A stretch of DNA of 64,000 bases from Dichetophora obliterata (Eukaryota > Arthropoda > Insecta > Diptera > Sciomyzidae): assembly GCA_963920525.1 (NCBI GenBank), contig OY986436.1, positions 86,566,289-86,630,288 of the forward strand, in the 5' to 3' direction. Of the stretch, positions 23,197 to 33,678 are shown piece after piece. A program made the translations under genes and the position numbers. Position 1 is the stretch's first letter; each line of letters begins with the position of its first letter. The notes under the pieces are model-generated. The model had not been told where the DNA came from. It was given only the letters and a program-made list of their open reading frames with translations, and searched no databases.

Positions 23197-24450
23197 CCGT
23201 CAAACCCGCCAGAGGACCTTCGGGGAATCTGCCTGTCCCAAGCCAGGAATGGAAGGTGAGGGTTTGTTATTGGATGGGCAGTTCATGGGCCGTGCGAGTA
23301 CTCATAATGAGTTCTTTCTGGAGGCACGGCTCCTGAATGTTCGTCTGATAACTGTAAAAGAAAAAGGTTTACCTAGAGCCTTGGATGTTGCTGCCAAATT
23401 CTTGGAGAAAGCATTGTTTTGATATTAAGTTATCATAACACCGTTGTTGTAATATGCTTTCGATGGACGATCAATCCAACATAACTTGAAGAGCGGGGAC
23501 AGTCATCCATCAATGATAAGGAGACCTGATCTATCGTTGTTCTGCAGACCTATCTTAGAATAAAAGTTATTATGTAGGAAACATTTAACCTTCGGACCGT
23601 TGTATAAGCAAATTTGTATACAACGGCTCATGCTTCTTAGTTTTCTGTTAAGGCTTTTTATTAAGTCTTAATTTAGGATAACGACGTTGCATAAGTAGAA
23701 TTGAGGTTTACCCGGTTTTACTGGGAAACCTATGGTTATTTTTTAACCTAGCCAAGTACAATTCGAGTGGCTGAAGGTGTCACAGTCAGATATAAATGTT
23801 CTAAGAACTTTTGGTTTGTAGACGGGATGTTGAAGAGCCTTATCAGGTGGAGCCTTTTGCCCAGGTATTGACTGTCGTATGGGTTAGGCCCACGTGGGGT
23901 TTTAATGCGCTCTGACTGTGGTTAGGCCAGAAAGGCCGGTGTGAGTTACACTTAAGTTGAACTCTGTTTGGTGATTTCGTTAAATTACTAAGAGAATGAT
24001 GGTAGATTGAATCTCGCCAATTTCAAACAGTAAATGTTAGGAAGGTAAGCAACTACCGGATCAATATACTGTTACCTTTGGAATTTGAGTACAGGCGACG
24101 GGGAAACCTAAATAGTCTGAGTTGTGACCATGGAAATTGAGGAACTTGATAACATGTTTACGGTTCCTGTGTAATTGCCGCTTTAGTCTTCGTGTCAAGG
24201 AGTGATGACCCTTGATACGACGTTGGATGATTATTGCGGCTGTAAAGAAAGTAGTGGGTTATTATTGGTATTGATACCGAGATATCCCAAGGTTATTAAA
24301 ATAACCAGTCATGTACAAATTCGAGTAGCTAAAAGTGCCACGGCCATGTATAGCGTCAATCTGACGACTTGCAAGATGATGGTTCTATTGCATGTTGTTA
24401 GGGGAACCTTTCAGAGTGGTCTTTCTTGAATTCCGAAGGGGCGTTGACCG
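23197..24450. other. GC-richer block of unknown origin
   Basis: Base composition is clearly higher in G+C than the surrounding foldback arms. On the plus strand one open stretch (about 23,197-23,422) reads RTFGESACPKPGMEGEGLLL and ends ...FLEKALF-stop. The rest has short broken frames. It could be the 3' part of a LINE or a captured host fragment; I do not recognise it. Confidence 0.35.
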
Positions 24451-24489
24451 ACGCTTCATATTTGTCCCAAGCATTGGAGCACCGTTGAA

Positions 24490-24745
24490 TTAAGCCTTCG
24501 CGGCAGGGGTCAACGTTAAAAACATAGTGGCTTTCTGTCCGCACCGTCGTTCCCTCTGTTTGCAACCTAAGTCAGTTAGTATTGCACGAGCGTGCCATTT
24601 TGATTTAGAAAACACTTTTTCTATGGGGTTTAACATAGGTGAGAATGGCGGCAAAAACTTCAAAAAACATGCGCTTTGTAACACTATGCCTTCCGTCTCT
24701 CATGACTTGTGTATCCGAAGATTGTTCATAATCAAGGTATATTAA
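24490..24745 (-). pseudogene. IS630/Tc1-like transposase C-terminal fragment
   Basis: Minus-strand translation gives a broken NNLRIHKS-like start, then FLKFLPPFSPMLNPIEKVFS and KSKWHARA. The LPP-SP-LNPIE block carries the third catalytic acidic residue (E of NPIE) of DDE_3/IS630-type transposases. Upstream and downstream frames are shifted, and no TIRs for this piece were found within the foldback-like element. It could be a relic of the transposase that once belonged to the block or an independent insertion. Confidence 0.6.
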
Positions 24746-25294
24746 CCCAGGTACTATAAGATGCGACTGTGCTGCCGACTTTTAGGAGTCTTATGTCAAA
24801 ACCAAGTAATGTAAGCCCACGCAAAGAAATAAGGGTTTTTTTTTAATTTAGCTTCAACTTTTCTTAAATATTTTTTTCTAAGTTAGCAGTTCTTTGTTGT
24901 TTTAAATATTGAATTTTTCTTATTGTTGTGACCTTACTTAATTGAAAATAATTATTTTAAATTTAAATATTAAAATTAAAGCATATAAATTGCCATAGAA
25001 TTTTATATTTGCAAATATTTTCTTCCAAACAATTTCAAAATCTTGAAAATAAGTGTAAATTTGTTGCGCCATTAAAAAATAAAATGCTCCTATTTTGTTT
25101 TTAGTGCAGAAGCCACATTGGTTATTGTCATTTCTTCTGTTTGACATTATTCTCCCATGACTGACAGTTTATTTATAGTACCTGGATTAATATACCTTGT
25201 CCATAATGAAGAAAAAATTAAGCAGACGTTCATCGATACTGTCTTTTTCAGTAAGCTCTCTCAGGAATTCTTGGAAACGATACGCATTACACTG

Positions 25295-25695
25295 CACCCT
25301 AAACAAGTGCGCGTTGCGCTGCGTACCCAAGCGCCACACAACTTTATTTTACGCTTAACCTAAACGAGTGCGCTGCGGAAAGAACTGCTGCTCTCGAACC
25401 AGCTCAGTCTGATGGTTTAAAAATCTTAAAAAACTTTTAGTATTGTGTAAAAATATATTAATATTGCAAATACTTCCATTTGCAATTGAGATTAATTAAT
25501 TAATAGCAGCTGATTGCTCTTTGTTCTAATACTTTGGTTTTATGCAGCCAACTTCACATCCGAACGCACTGTCAAAATTGGAAATTCGATTCATGTTGCG
25601 GTAGTCCGGTGCGTGTTTCGGTAGGCTTCATACAAAATGTATGTGCATGAGCCGATTTTGACAGTTAAATCACGCACGCGCACTTGTTTAGGGTG
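25295..25695. mobile_element. 401-bp MITE-like segment with perfect 20-bp TIRs
   Basis: CACCCTAAACAAGTGCGCGT at 25,295-25,314 is exactly complementary to 25,676-25,695. A further internal copy (CTTAACCTAAACGAGTGCGC near 25,355) is partial. ACTG occurs just outside both ends, offset by one base. No coding capacity; superfamily not assigned. Confidence 0.7.
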
Positions 25696-26149
25696 GACTG
25701 TTAACTGTCACTGGTGGTGGACAAACTGAATGTGTCGAACATTTTTCGATTATTTAAGCGTGTTGCTGTTTTCCCTATAGCCGGAGCACCCGAAGTAGAG
25801 TGGGAAAGTATTCAAAAGTAAAATCAGAGATGAAAGCTCTTTTAATAAAATTGTATGTAGGTGGAAAGAGAATCGATGAAGCTGTTTTTTATCTCTCAAT
25901 AAAAAAGATCATTTATAAAGTATTTGTTCAAGTTTTATATAATTTAAAAACAGTTTCAATAAAAGTGAAAAATGTTTTAATTGAAAGAAAAAAAGTTTAA
26001 TTCAATTGAAAAATGGTTTCATTGGTTTTGAAAAAAGTTTCATTCAATTGAAAAATGGTTTCATCGGTTTTGAAAAAAGTTTCATTCAATTGGTAAAAGG
26101 TTTCATTCAATTGGAAAAGGTTTTATTTAATTGAAAAATGCTATATATA

Positions 26150-26345
26150 TAACTAGTATATACCCGGCACGCTTTACTTTGCTCCACGCTTATCTAATAA
26201 AAAATGGTCATAACTATAGTGAGGCCACTCCCATTTTTAGTATAATTACCGTCAGAAAAAATACGACCCAAACCGTTCAAAATATAGCATTTTTATTGAT
26301 TTGTGGGTGGTAAATAGGAGTGTGGCGAAAATCCTTTAAGGGCCC
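26150..26345 (+). repeat. Fragment of the 58.4-59.8 kb repeat family
   Basis: It opens with a TATATACCCGGCACGCTTTA motif and contains AATACGACCCAAACCGTTCA followed by AATATAGCATTTTTATTGAT and TTTGTGGGTGGTAAATAGG, matching the unit of the 126-bp tandem array at 58,375-59,560. It directly abuts the right end of the foldback-like element. Confidence 0.65.
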
Positions 26346-26779
26346 ATTAAAGTTTTTCGGCTACTAAAAATCAATTTTTTTTTAAGTGAAAACTTTTTTG
26401 GTGCGCTGAGCAATTTTTTGTAGAGGGTAAATCTTTACTTTGCGTCATCATTGCAGCGAGTATCTTTCGTCAATAAACTTCACACTGATTATTACAGTGC
26501 TTCCACAACGTAGATTATGTAATTACTCCAGTGCTTCTCAAACTTTTTCGAATTCGATTTATTCCACTGCTTATCAAACTGTTAATCCAGTGACTTTCAA
26601 ACTGTTACTCCAGTGAATTTTGAACTGTTGGTTGGAGTGACTCCCAAACTGTTGGCCTTTTCACTTTGTGAAGAGTTTCACGGTTTAATTGACGCAATTA
26701 TGTTTCTGAATTGTGTAGGGTTCTTATTGTAGTGATTTTTGGTGCTTGTCTTTCACTTTGTGCAGTACCTTTGCAATAT

Positions 26780-28190
26780 GCTTTTTGCAATATGCTACCT
26801 AAAGGCAACCGTGCCAATTGTCTAAACAAGGCTGTTCCTGCTTCAGGAAGACCTTTAATTGGTATGGGTGTAAAAAAGCATAACTTAGTGTTAATTGATG
26901 GTAAATGTGAACCCGGGTTTCCTCCAGGTGTGGGAGAGTCCGGAATTCGTACGGGCCCAAAAATAGGAGGTGGTGGTATGCAACTTAGTGGTGGTGAAGA
27001 ACCTATGGAGATATAACGTAGGAAATTAAAGGCCCTAACGCAGGAGAAGTCCAATATTTCGGTTGAAAAGGGAAAGGCTGTAAGAGGAGTTCCTGGACTG
27101 GTCCGGTTTAACTCTGCTGGTTCAATGGTTGGTAAGACCTCAAAAGCAAAAGACGATGTGACATATTCTTCAAAGGATAATGTCAGAAAAATAAAATTAG
27201 TTTCGGGTGACCTTTTTAAAGTAGCACTCGATTGTGGAATGAGAAGTTCGCCGCTATGAAGAAATGATCTTAGAGGTCATTCTCGAAAATTAGCGTCTGC
27301 ATGAACGTGTGGAGGTATTTCAGGCAATGAAAGATAGTTCGTCTCCTGAGTAGTGCATTGGCGACCGCTCTTCCGGTGGCACAGGCTACCTGTTCTAACC
27401 GTGTCTTTGCCAGCTGCTCAGCAGGCAAAACTGGTTGAGACATTGTCCTTGGTTATGCGCAGCAAGACCAAATCAAAGGTTTATGAAAATAAGCCAAAAG
27501 GAATGAAAATACGTGTTGCTAAGGTTCATTCTATACTCACTCCTAATGAATTCATGAGTGATATGTATTAGACGAACCTTAAGTCTAAAAATATTAGTTC
27601 TGAAGTCTTTAAGAAGAGCTGCTTCTTAAGGACTCCGTGGAAGTCCGACGGCAATCGAAAATTATATGTTCTATTAGAGTGCAGTAACCTTGTTGCAAAT
27701 ACACTCCTTGATGCAGAACGATGCTGCATCAAATGATTTTCTTTTGAAGTGAAATAGTTAGCACCAGTTATGGCATGTTACCGCTGCCTGGGCTTTGACC
27801 ATATCAGGAACTGTAAGAAAAATAATAATGTTTGCTACCGATGTAGTAAAGAACATGGTTAGGTTCAATGCAAAAATGCATTACATTGCCGAAGTTGCTC
27901 TTTCAGGGGATTCCATTGACGCATTTTTTGTTATCGATGGATTGTCCAACTTATGGAAACATAATTGAGCGTCAATATTCTAGACATTAATGAGCATAAA
28001 AATTGTGCAATTAAATTGTCAGGAAGCATATGCAGTCATGTGTGACCTTGGACAGTTATTGTTAGAAAATGGTGTTAGTTTTGCACTGATTCAGGTGCCA
28101 TATGCAACCCACGGTTGTATCAGAGGCCTCCTTGCTGGTATGCGGGTATTTTCTGATCTCAGAGCTAACTCTGCCGTTGTTTTGTGTTAG
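26780..28190 (+). pseudogene. R1-like LINE relic: ORF1 (gag) end and ORF2 start
   Basis: The ORF1 remains run through several frames: GPKIGGGGMQLSGGEEPMEI, LSLVMRSKTKSKVYENKPKG (27,440-27,505), a LRTPWKSDG...LLECSNLVANTLL stretch, and Cys/His zinc-knuckle motifs CYRCLGFDHIRNC and CYRCSKEHG (27,776-27,870). ORF2 opens at ATG 27,990 with SIKIVQLNCQEAYAVMCDLG, the start of the EEP endonuclease in R1-type LINEs, and ends in a stop at 28,190 after CIRGLLAGMRVFSDLRANSA. The rest of the endonuclease, RT and 3' end are missing. The short spacing between ORF1 and ORF2 agrees with R1 organisation. It is dead by several stops and frameshifts. Confidence 0.75.
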
Positions 28191-28195
28191 ACCTT

Positions 28196-29917
28196 CCTAG
28201 GTGGTGCGGGGTGAAGATATCTACTTAAACATATTCCCTCCCTGTATTTTATTTTTATATCAACAATATTAAATTTAAATGTAATAATAGAGTTTGGTAT
28301 AGTTATAAAATAAAAATACTATCTAAATATAAAATATTTTGAAAGAAATAATCGAACGGGAACAAATTTAAACAAAGTTTTTCCGATTATTATGAAAATT
28401 CATATATAGCAGTAAGGCGGTCCGTGGCAGAACAATGTCTGCCCGAGAATACTAGTATTTTATAAGAAGGTTTTCACTTCCGTCGGCAGTTCACAATAAC
28501 AATTTATTACATTTGTTAATTCTTGCTCAACTCGACATCATCTTTCACCTGTGTAAGTAGTTGCACTTCTTTTCGGGACAACCTGTGTATCCAAATTTGA
28601 GGGTGGGATCAAAAATGCAAGTATGCAGTTATCTGGTCTACAACCTCCACTATGTTTTATGCCAAGTTTTTTATTTTTTCTCATTTTGTTACACCGTATT
28701 ATTAATTATAGGCTTTGTCTAGATTTTTTGGAAAATAGGTCACCCTTTTTTTATTTATATCTCCTTTTTATTACCATACAACAAACTAAAGTTTTTTGTG
28801 TGTATGTAAGTAGATATTAAAAAAACATAAAAATATTACACATTTGGCTTAACACTTCATTGCACTTGCAAAAGGTGCCAAAGATGACTTAAAAAACCGA
28901 AAAAGATTTTGAAGATGCTACTCTACTTTAAAAACTACAGGAACGATTCGAACCAATTTGTTTTTCTTATTTTTAAGAAATCATCAAGCCAGTCTCGTAC
29001 TTTCGAGAGCGCTTTATTGAAAAAAATTAACGTCCTGTTTTTCATCCAAAAACACATTCTTTCAAAACTTTAAAGTTGATAATTTCAAAAAGTTGTTTGT
29101 GTAGCAGATCATGTTTTTGCAATAAGCTCTTCAATCAAAAAATCTTGACGTGCCCTTTAATTATTTTTACAGATGATTTTTGAGAGCAAACATTATTCGA
29201 ACAACTATTTTTAAATTTTATTATAATAAACTTAATGTGTTGCATCTATTTTGGCCATCAGCGGATTAGTTAACCAATTATGTTTAAATACAATATTAAG
29301 CTCATTTTAATGCCTAAAAAAAATTGTATTGGAAATACTCTCATAAAGATATGATATATAAAGTTTTTTTGTTTCGTAACCTATTTATATTTTTTTAAAA
29401 ATTTATTTTTGCAAATAATTTAAAATGTTGACTTTGAAGTATTGATTCTGAAATTGAAATGGAACTAAATTCAAATTTTTTATCCTGTCTACTATGTAGT
29501 AGTTTAATCGTCGTAGTCATTTCCATTCCAGTCTCCACGTATTTTATCCGATGTCATTTTTTTTGTCACGTGTCAAAAACGCATCACAAAATCATTTAGT
29601 GCCAATTTTTTTTTCTCTGTTTACAAGCCGTAATAATTATTAATATCTACAGAATGATAAATGTCGACAACTTTGCTCTGAATTCATATCCATGAACATG
29701 TAGGTTTGCTGTTATTATCTTAAACCAACAATAACAAATGTACACAAAATTTATATTATTATTGTATACATTATTTCTTTATTATGTACGTATGTACTTT
29801 ATAAAAATCAAATATGCTAATTTTAGCTTGACGAGAAGGTTGTAAAATAAACTAAATATCAGTATTTTTATTTAATGAATATTAAGTACAAAGAAACGAT
29901 AAGAAACCAAGTTGAAC
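28196..29917. other. AT-rich intergenic DNA, one short dispersed repeat
   Basis: No gene is recognised. About 35 bp near 28,405-28,440 (ATATAGCAGTAAGGCGGTCC then GTGGCAGA) recur inverted at about 58,300-58,335, at the edge of the 126-bp repeat region, suggesting a shared element end. Confidence 0.5.
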
Positions 29918-30048
29918 GTTCACACTGAGAGATAAATTATCATTTACAAAATCCACATTTACGAACGGTCCTTTACTCGTTGTAGGAGTAACAGGGACAA
30001 ATATATATAGTAATTGCTCTAAATGCTCATTTAGCTCTCAGTGTGAAC
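29918..30048. mobile_element. 131-bp MITE with ~28-bp TIRs
   Basis: The left end GTTCACACTGAGAGATAAAT and the complement of the right end GTTCACACTGAGAGCTAAAT extend as imperfect inverted repeats of about 28 bp. No matching flanking duplication was identified. Non-coding. Confidence 0.75.
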
Positions 30049-30236
30049 ATAGCACTAGGTGGCGCAATCAGGCTCATCCAAGAATTTGCGCCCGTCATTT
30101 CGCACTGGCTGAGCCAGTCAGAAACACGAAGTTTTGTGAAATTCTCCTCTACTTGGTCTTGCCAACGCAGATGCAGTCGTTCTTTCTGCGTTGGCCGCTG
30201 TCGCACACAGATCTTAAATAAAAAAAAGGTGGCCAA
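30049..30236 (-). pseudogene. LINE-tail-like fragment
   Basis: The minus strand encodes RQRPTQKERLHLRWQDQVEE followed by NFTKLRVSDW and a W-x-LIAPP ending. The basic RxR-P-RW-D-V pattern is the tail of several insect LINE pol proteins. It is cut off by the MITE on one side and has no RT on the other. Confidence 0.4.
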
Positions 30237-30984
30237 AATTAAAAAAGTTAAAGTTGTCTAATAATAAAAATGAGTTTAAATCAGGGCTGGGCATTTTAAC
30301 ACAGTGTCATTTTATTTTATCTTGTTAGTATTGGTGCGCTCTCGAATAGCGCTCACTGAGTAAAATAGTTGTCACAATTATCTAGATTTGCAAGTTTGGA
30401 TCAAAGAGTAGTAAAGAGTTGTCAGTTCTGCACAGTTGTGTTTGTGCAGACATTCTCAATAAGTGAAGATTGGGCAAAAGTGGATATGAAGGAAGGCGAT
30501 AAAATTGAAATTTGTCGCCTGACTTTGATCAGCTTTGCTTAGCTGACGTTGCTTTGTGGTTGCGACGCTTAGTGCCCTGTTACGTTGGCGGTCACGGGCT
30601 CATCATGGTCATGCATTGTTGTTGTTTCAATGTAAATTGAAAATTTGAGAGCGAGAGCAAGAGAGTAAATTTTCACCACAACGGTCACCAAATGATTCGA
30701 CAAAAATATGAAATCATGAGATCAAAACAGTGTTGCGTTGTGGAATTATTCACAACATTTGTGTTTAGGCTCGAAAATAGTACAATTTTAGTACGAAATG
30801 TATGAAAGCAGTAATAAAACCTGTCTCATCAAACGAAAAAAATAGAGTAAAAAGTGTCATGACCAGGGCTCATATTACCACCACCGTAACAACACCCTTA
30901 GCGAAGTATGAGCTGTATGAGTGCGAAGAAATAGAAAATAGAAAGCGTGTGATCAAGCGAAAAGAAAATAGTTTGCTATTGTTT
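30237..30984. other. Intergenic DNA, no gene recognised
   Basis: Mixed composition. An open frame at 30,802-31,029 runs into the SINE head and has no recognisable domain. Confidence 0.4.
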
Positions 30985-31330
30985 CTTAGTAGCGACCGTA
31001 GCCTAGTGGGTAGAGTGCGTGGCCCCTAAGCCAAAGAACCGCGGTAGCCCGGGTTCAATTCCAGCTCAGACAGAAAAGTTTTTTCAATTGAATTAATTTT
31101 TCTGTTTGGTCGTCACCTCTCTGTAGACAATGGCAAACCTCAGAGAGTAAAAATTGCCATGTAAAGTTTCTTGAGAACATAAGCCGTTCGGAATCGGCAT
31201 AAAAACACGTAGGTTCAGTTCTCGGTCATTTGTGATTAAACATTTCATAACACGCACAACACAATTGATCAATAGAAGCTAGGTCAAAGTCCTTCCAAGG
31301 GCTGATATGGCCAGTTAATATAATATATAA
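30985..31330 (+). mobile_element. tRNA-derived SINE
   Basis: The pol III A box TAGCCTAGTGG (30,999-31,009) and B box GGTTCAATTCC (31,052-31,062) fit consensus closely. The head is followed by CAGCTCAGACAGAAAAG and a body of about 250 bp ending near GGCCAGTTAATATAATATA. The body recurs inverted at the window end (63,835-64,000), and its front part recurs inverted at about 31,360-31,448. Three copies of one body with a pol III head support a SINE family rather than a tRNA gene. Confidence 0.8.
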
Positions 31331-31359
31331 TATATATATATTTATTATAACCAACAATA

Positions 31360-31448
31360 ACAAATGGCAATTTTTACTCTCTGAGGTTTGCCATTGTCTA
31401 CAGAGAGGTGACGACCGAACAGAAAAATTAATTCAATTGAAAAACTGT
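31360..31448 (-). mobile_element. Truncated SINE copy, inverted
   Basis: This is the reverse complement of about 31,075-31,160 (GGCAATTTTTACTCTCTGAG through ACAGAGAGGTGACGACC to CAATTGAAAAACT) with few substitutions. It lacks the tRNA head. With the neighbouring plus-strand SINE it forms a large potential hairpin, and it ends at the TSD of the P-like element. Confidence 0.75.
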
Positions 31449-32191
31449 ATATATATACTAGGGCGGGTCGATTTGTTTTTCGACAATTTCCCTATGATTT
31501 CCGTATTCTATGAGTTATTCTATGAAAATTTGCCAAAGGAACCATACCTCTATCGTTAAAATCGAGTCCCCTACTTTTTGTTGGTAGATTTGTTCCCAAA
31601 TTGACGTTCGTATGAAATATTACCTACACGTTCACATCCATAACTCAAAAACTATCGATCGGGTTTAATCGCCAGTAGGCGCGTTGGAAAGGTCCAACAT
31701 TGGTCCAACGGTTCAAAAGTTACGGGCATTTTTGTCCAAATTTTGGAGCATTTTTCCATTTTTTTCATGATTTTGTCCAAGAATATTACTTCCATGGCCA
31801 TTTTTTTGGCTCAATTTTTTTGACTTACGAAGCTTACGAACCTTACTTTACGACTGGACTGATTTGCGCTTTACATTATTGGCATATTTTTTCACAGGGT
31901 GCACACAAAGGGAAAAAAATCAAAAAGTTGGTTTTATGTGTTATTTTGTTTTAGCCATAGAAATAAAATATAAGGAAGTGGTGTTACCCTCACATACAGT
32001 GTATGTGTACTGCGGTATGTTTCGTGAATTGACACTTAGTTTTGACGAATAGTTTTTTGACATTTGGATCGTTCTGTCAGTCGAAGTATTAGATAAAAAA
32101 ATTACTTATATTAAATGCTTAATTAAAAGCTATTTTTATTGATAATTTCAGTGAGATTAGTAAAGTTTATGATATAAACAACTATACAAAC

Positions 32192-32259
32192 ATGCGTTGT
32201 GCTGTAAAAAACTGTTCAAGTAGTCAAAACTTGAAGAATAATATGGTTTCCTTCCATAA
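32192..32259 (+). pseudogene. THAP-domain first exon of P-like transposase
   Basis: ATG at 32,192 opens MRCAVKNCSSSQNLKNNMVS then FHK. This has the C-x4-C pair and the VSFHKFP-like block that open a THAP zinc finger. The coding match ends exactly at CCATAA|GTAAGT, a consensus 5' splice donor at 32,260, as expected for the intron after the THAP start in P-type elements. The remaining THAP residues (second C and H, and the AVPTIF-type motif) are not found immediately downstream, consistent with deletion. Confidence 0.6.
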
Positions 32260-32842
32260 GTAAGTATATGAACACCAGTTGGATTTTTTAAACGGAACAA
32301 CGTTATTTATAATTTATTGTGTTTAAAAAAGTTATTTAAAGTGAAAATTTGTGCATTTCTAATTGAAAATAAGTGAAAAAAAGCAAATTGGAGTACGTTG
32401 TTTCCGCGCCAATTTTAAGGGATTGAAATGTCAAAGTGTTTCAGGGGCGTATTCAATTTACATATTTCCACACATTTAAGGGCGCTCGTGTTTTCAGTGA
32501 AAAAATTTTGGTCACAAGTGCAGTTTATGGCCCACGCGTTAATAATTTTTTTCTAATTTTTATTAAAGGTGCTTGGGTCTCCTTAGTCCAAAAGTGCAAT
32601 AATAAAATGTCGGTCTCAAATGGCTTAGGAGATAAAATTCGAGAAAGTTTCCGAATACAGTGTATAATATGAAGTGTGTGGAATAAAGGCAAAAATAAAG
32701 AATAAAATATCGCAACAAATAAAAAAATTGTTAAATTAAATAAAAGGAAATAAATATTTAATTTATTTATTAAAAATGATGACGACATGGACTGTTCCTT
32801 TCTTAACGACCATAATTATTTAACAGATGCTAGATTTTAACT

Positions 32843-33064
32843 GAATATACAGGTCATGTAGCTAAGTACATAGCAGGGTTTGTTGTGTTTAAATTGCAAT
32901 CAATCCAGAAATGCAATGAATATAAAATGGATTTAGAGGGTGAAAGTAGCCAGGAATCGTTGATAAGTTTTAAATCAAAGGGGTATTTGAAAAATCCTTC
33001 AAAATCAGTTGAACCGGTTGCATTATTGCTGAAAAATAACTGGTCGTACAAACAAAATTATTAG
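32843..33064 (+). pseudogene. P-like transposase C-terminal exon
   Basis: A 73-codon open frame reads EYTGHVAKYIAGFVVFKLQS, then IQKCNEYKMD...LISFKSKGYL, and ends with TAG. The YIAGFVVFKL...C pattern is a common C-terminal block of P/THAP9-like (and some hAT) transposases, preceding a Cys pair and the extreme C-terminus. Further weak similarity continues to about 33,180 in another frame. The RNase-H-like catalytic core between this and the THAP exon is absent, so the copy is non-autonomous. Confidence 0.55.
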
Positions 33065-33678
33065 ATAAAGACAAATCTATTTTGCATAAAATGTATTACA
33101 ATAGAATTTTGTTGAACACACAACACTTTTTGCTTGGCAAAAGTATATTTGAGGGTCATATTAAGTCTTCCGGTCATTTGAATATTGTAGAAAAATCTTT
33201 AATTTAAATATTTTTAAAAACTAGATATTTTTATATATCTAAAATAAATAATGAAAAGCCAACTATAAGGCAAAAGTTGAATAAAACAATTCGTTTTAAA
33301 GGTGTTCAGAAAGAAATTAATTTTATTTATCTTCACTTAATTTATTGAAATCCATTTTTTTATATATAATTTATTAATATATATAATTATTTATAATTTT
33401 ATTAATATATTTAAAATTTAATGCATTAATATAAATGCATACAAACCCAGTAGATAGCTTTTACCATACATTTTTTACTTTACTAATATTTTTGTTTTCT
33501 CTCGGGTGAAATAGGCCTACTGGGGAACCGAACACCCAAAAAAATCGGTAACGCACCAAATTGTATACCTCAAGGGTGGTGTGGAAATACAATCTTTTAT
33601 TGCTATTGGATAAGAACAAACAATATAGCGAAAACTTTAAGCCTAAATCTGTAAATATGTTATTATAATCAGAAACCT

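Larger units (their letters stand above)
22201..26142. mobile_element. Foldback-like element with inverted minisatellite termini (3.9 kb)
   Basis: The left end (AGCATTTTTCAATTAAATAA at 22,201) and the complement of the right end (26,142) match, and both continue as tandem arrays for about 200 bp (22,210-22,405 and about 25,995-26,135). The ~46-bp units read AATTGAATGAAAC...TTTTTCAAAACC-ATGAAACC. TIRs made of tandem repeats are the hallmark of Foldback-type elements. ATAT-like sequence flanks both ends, too ambiguous for a firm TSD. The interior is a mosaic: a hairpin at 23,087-23,196, a GC-richer block (23,170-24,450), a minus-strand transposase fragment at 24,490-24,745 and a MITE at 25,295-25,695. 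No intact gene is present. Confidence 0.7.

Noticed and set aside
26698..27054. Minus-strand 118-residue open frame with Pro-rich start
   Set aside because: It lies antisense to the R1-like ORF1 relic, shows no domain, and reflects GC-richer LINE coding DNA.
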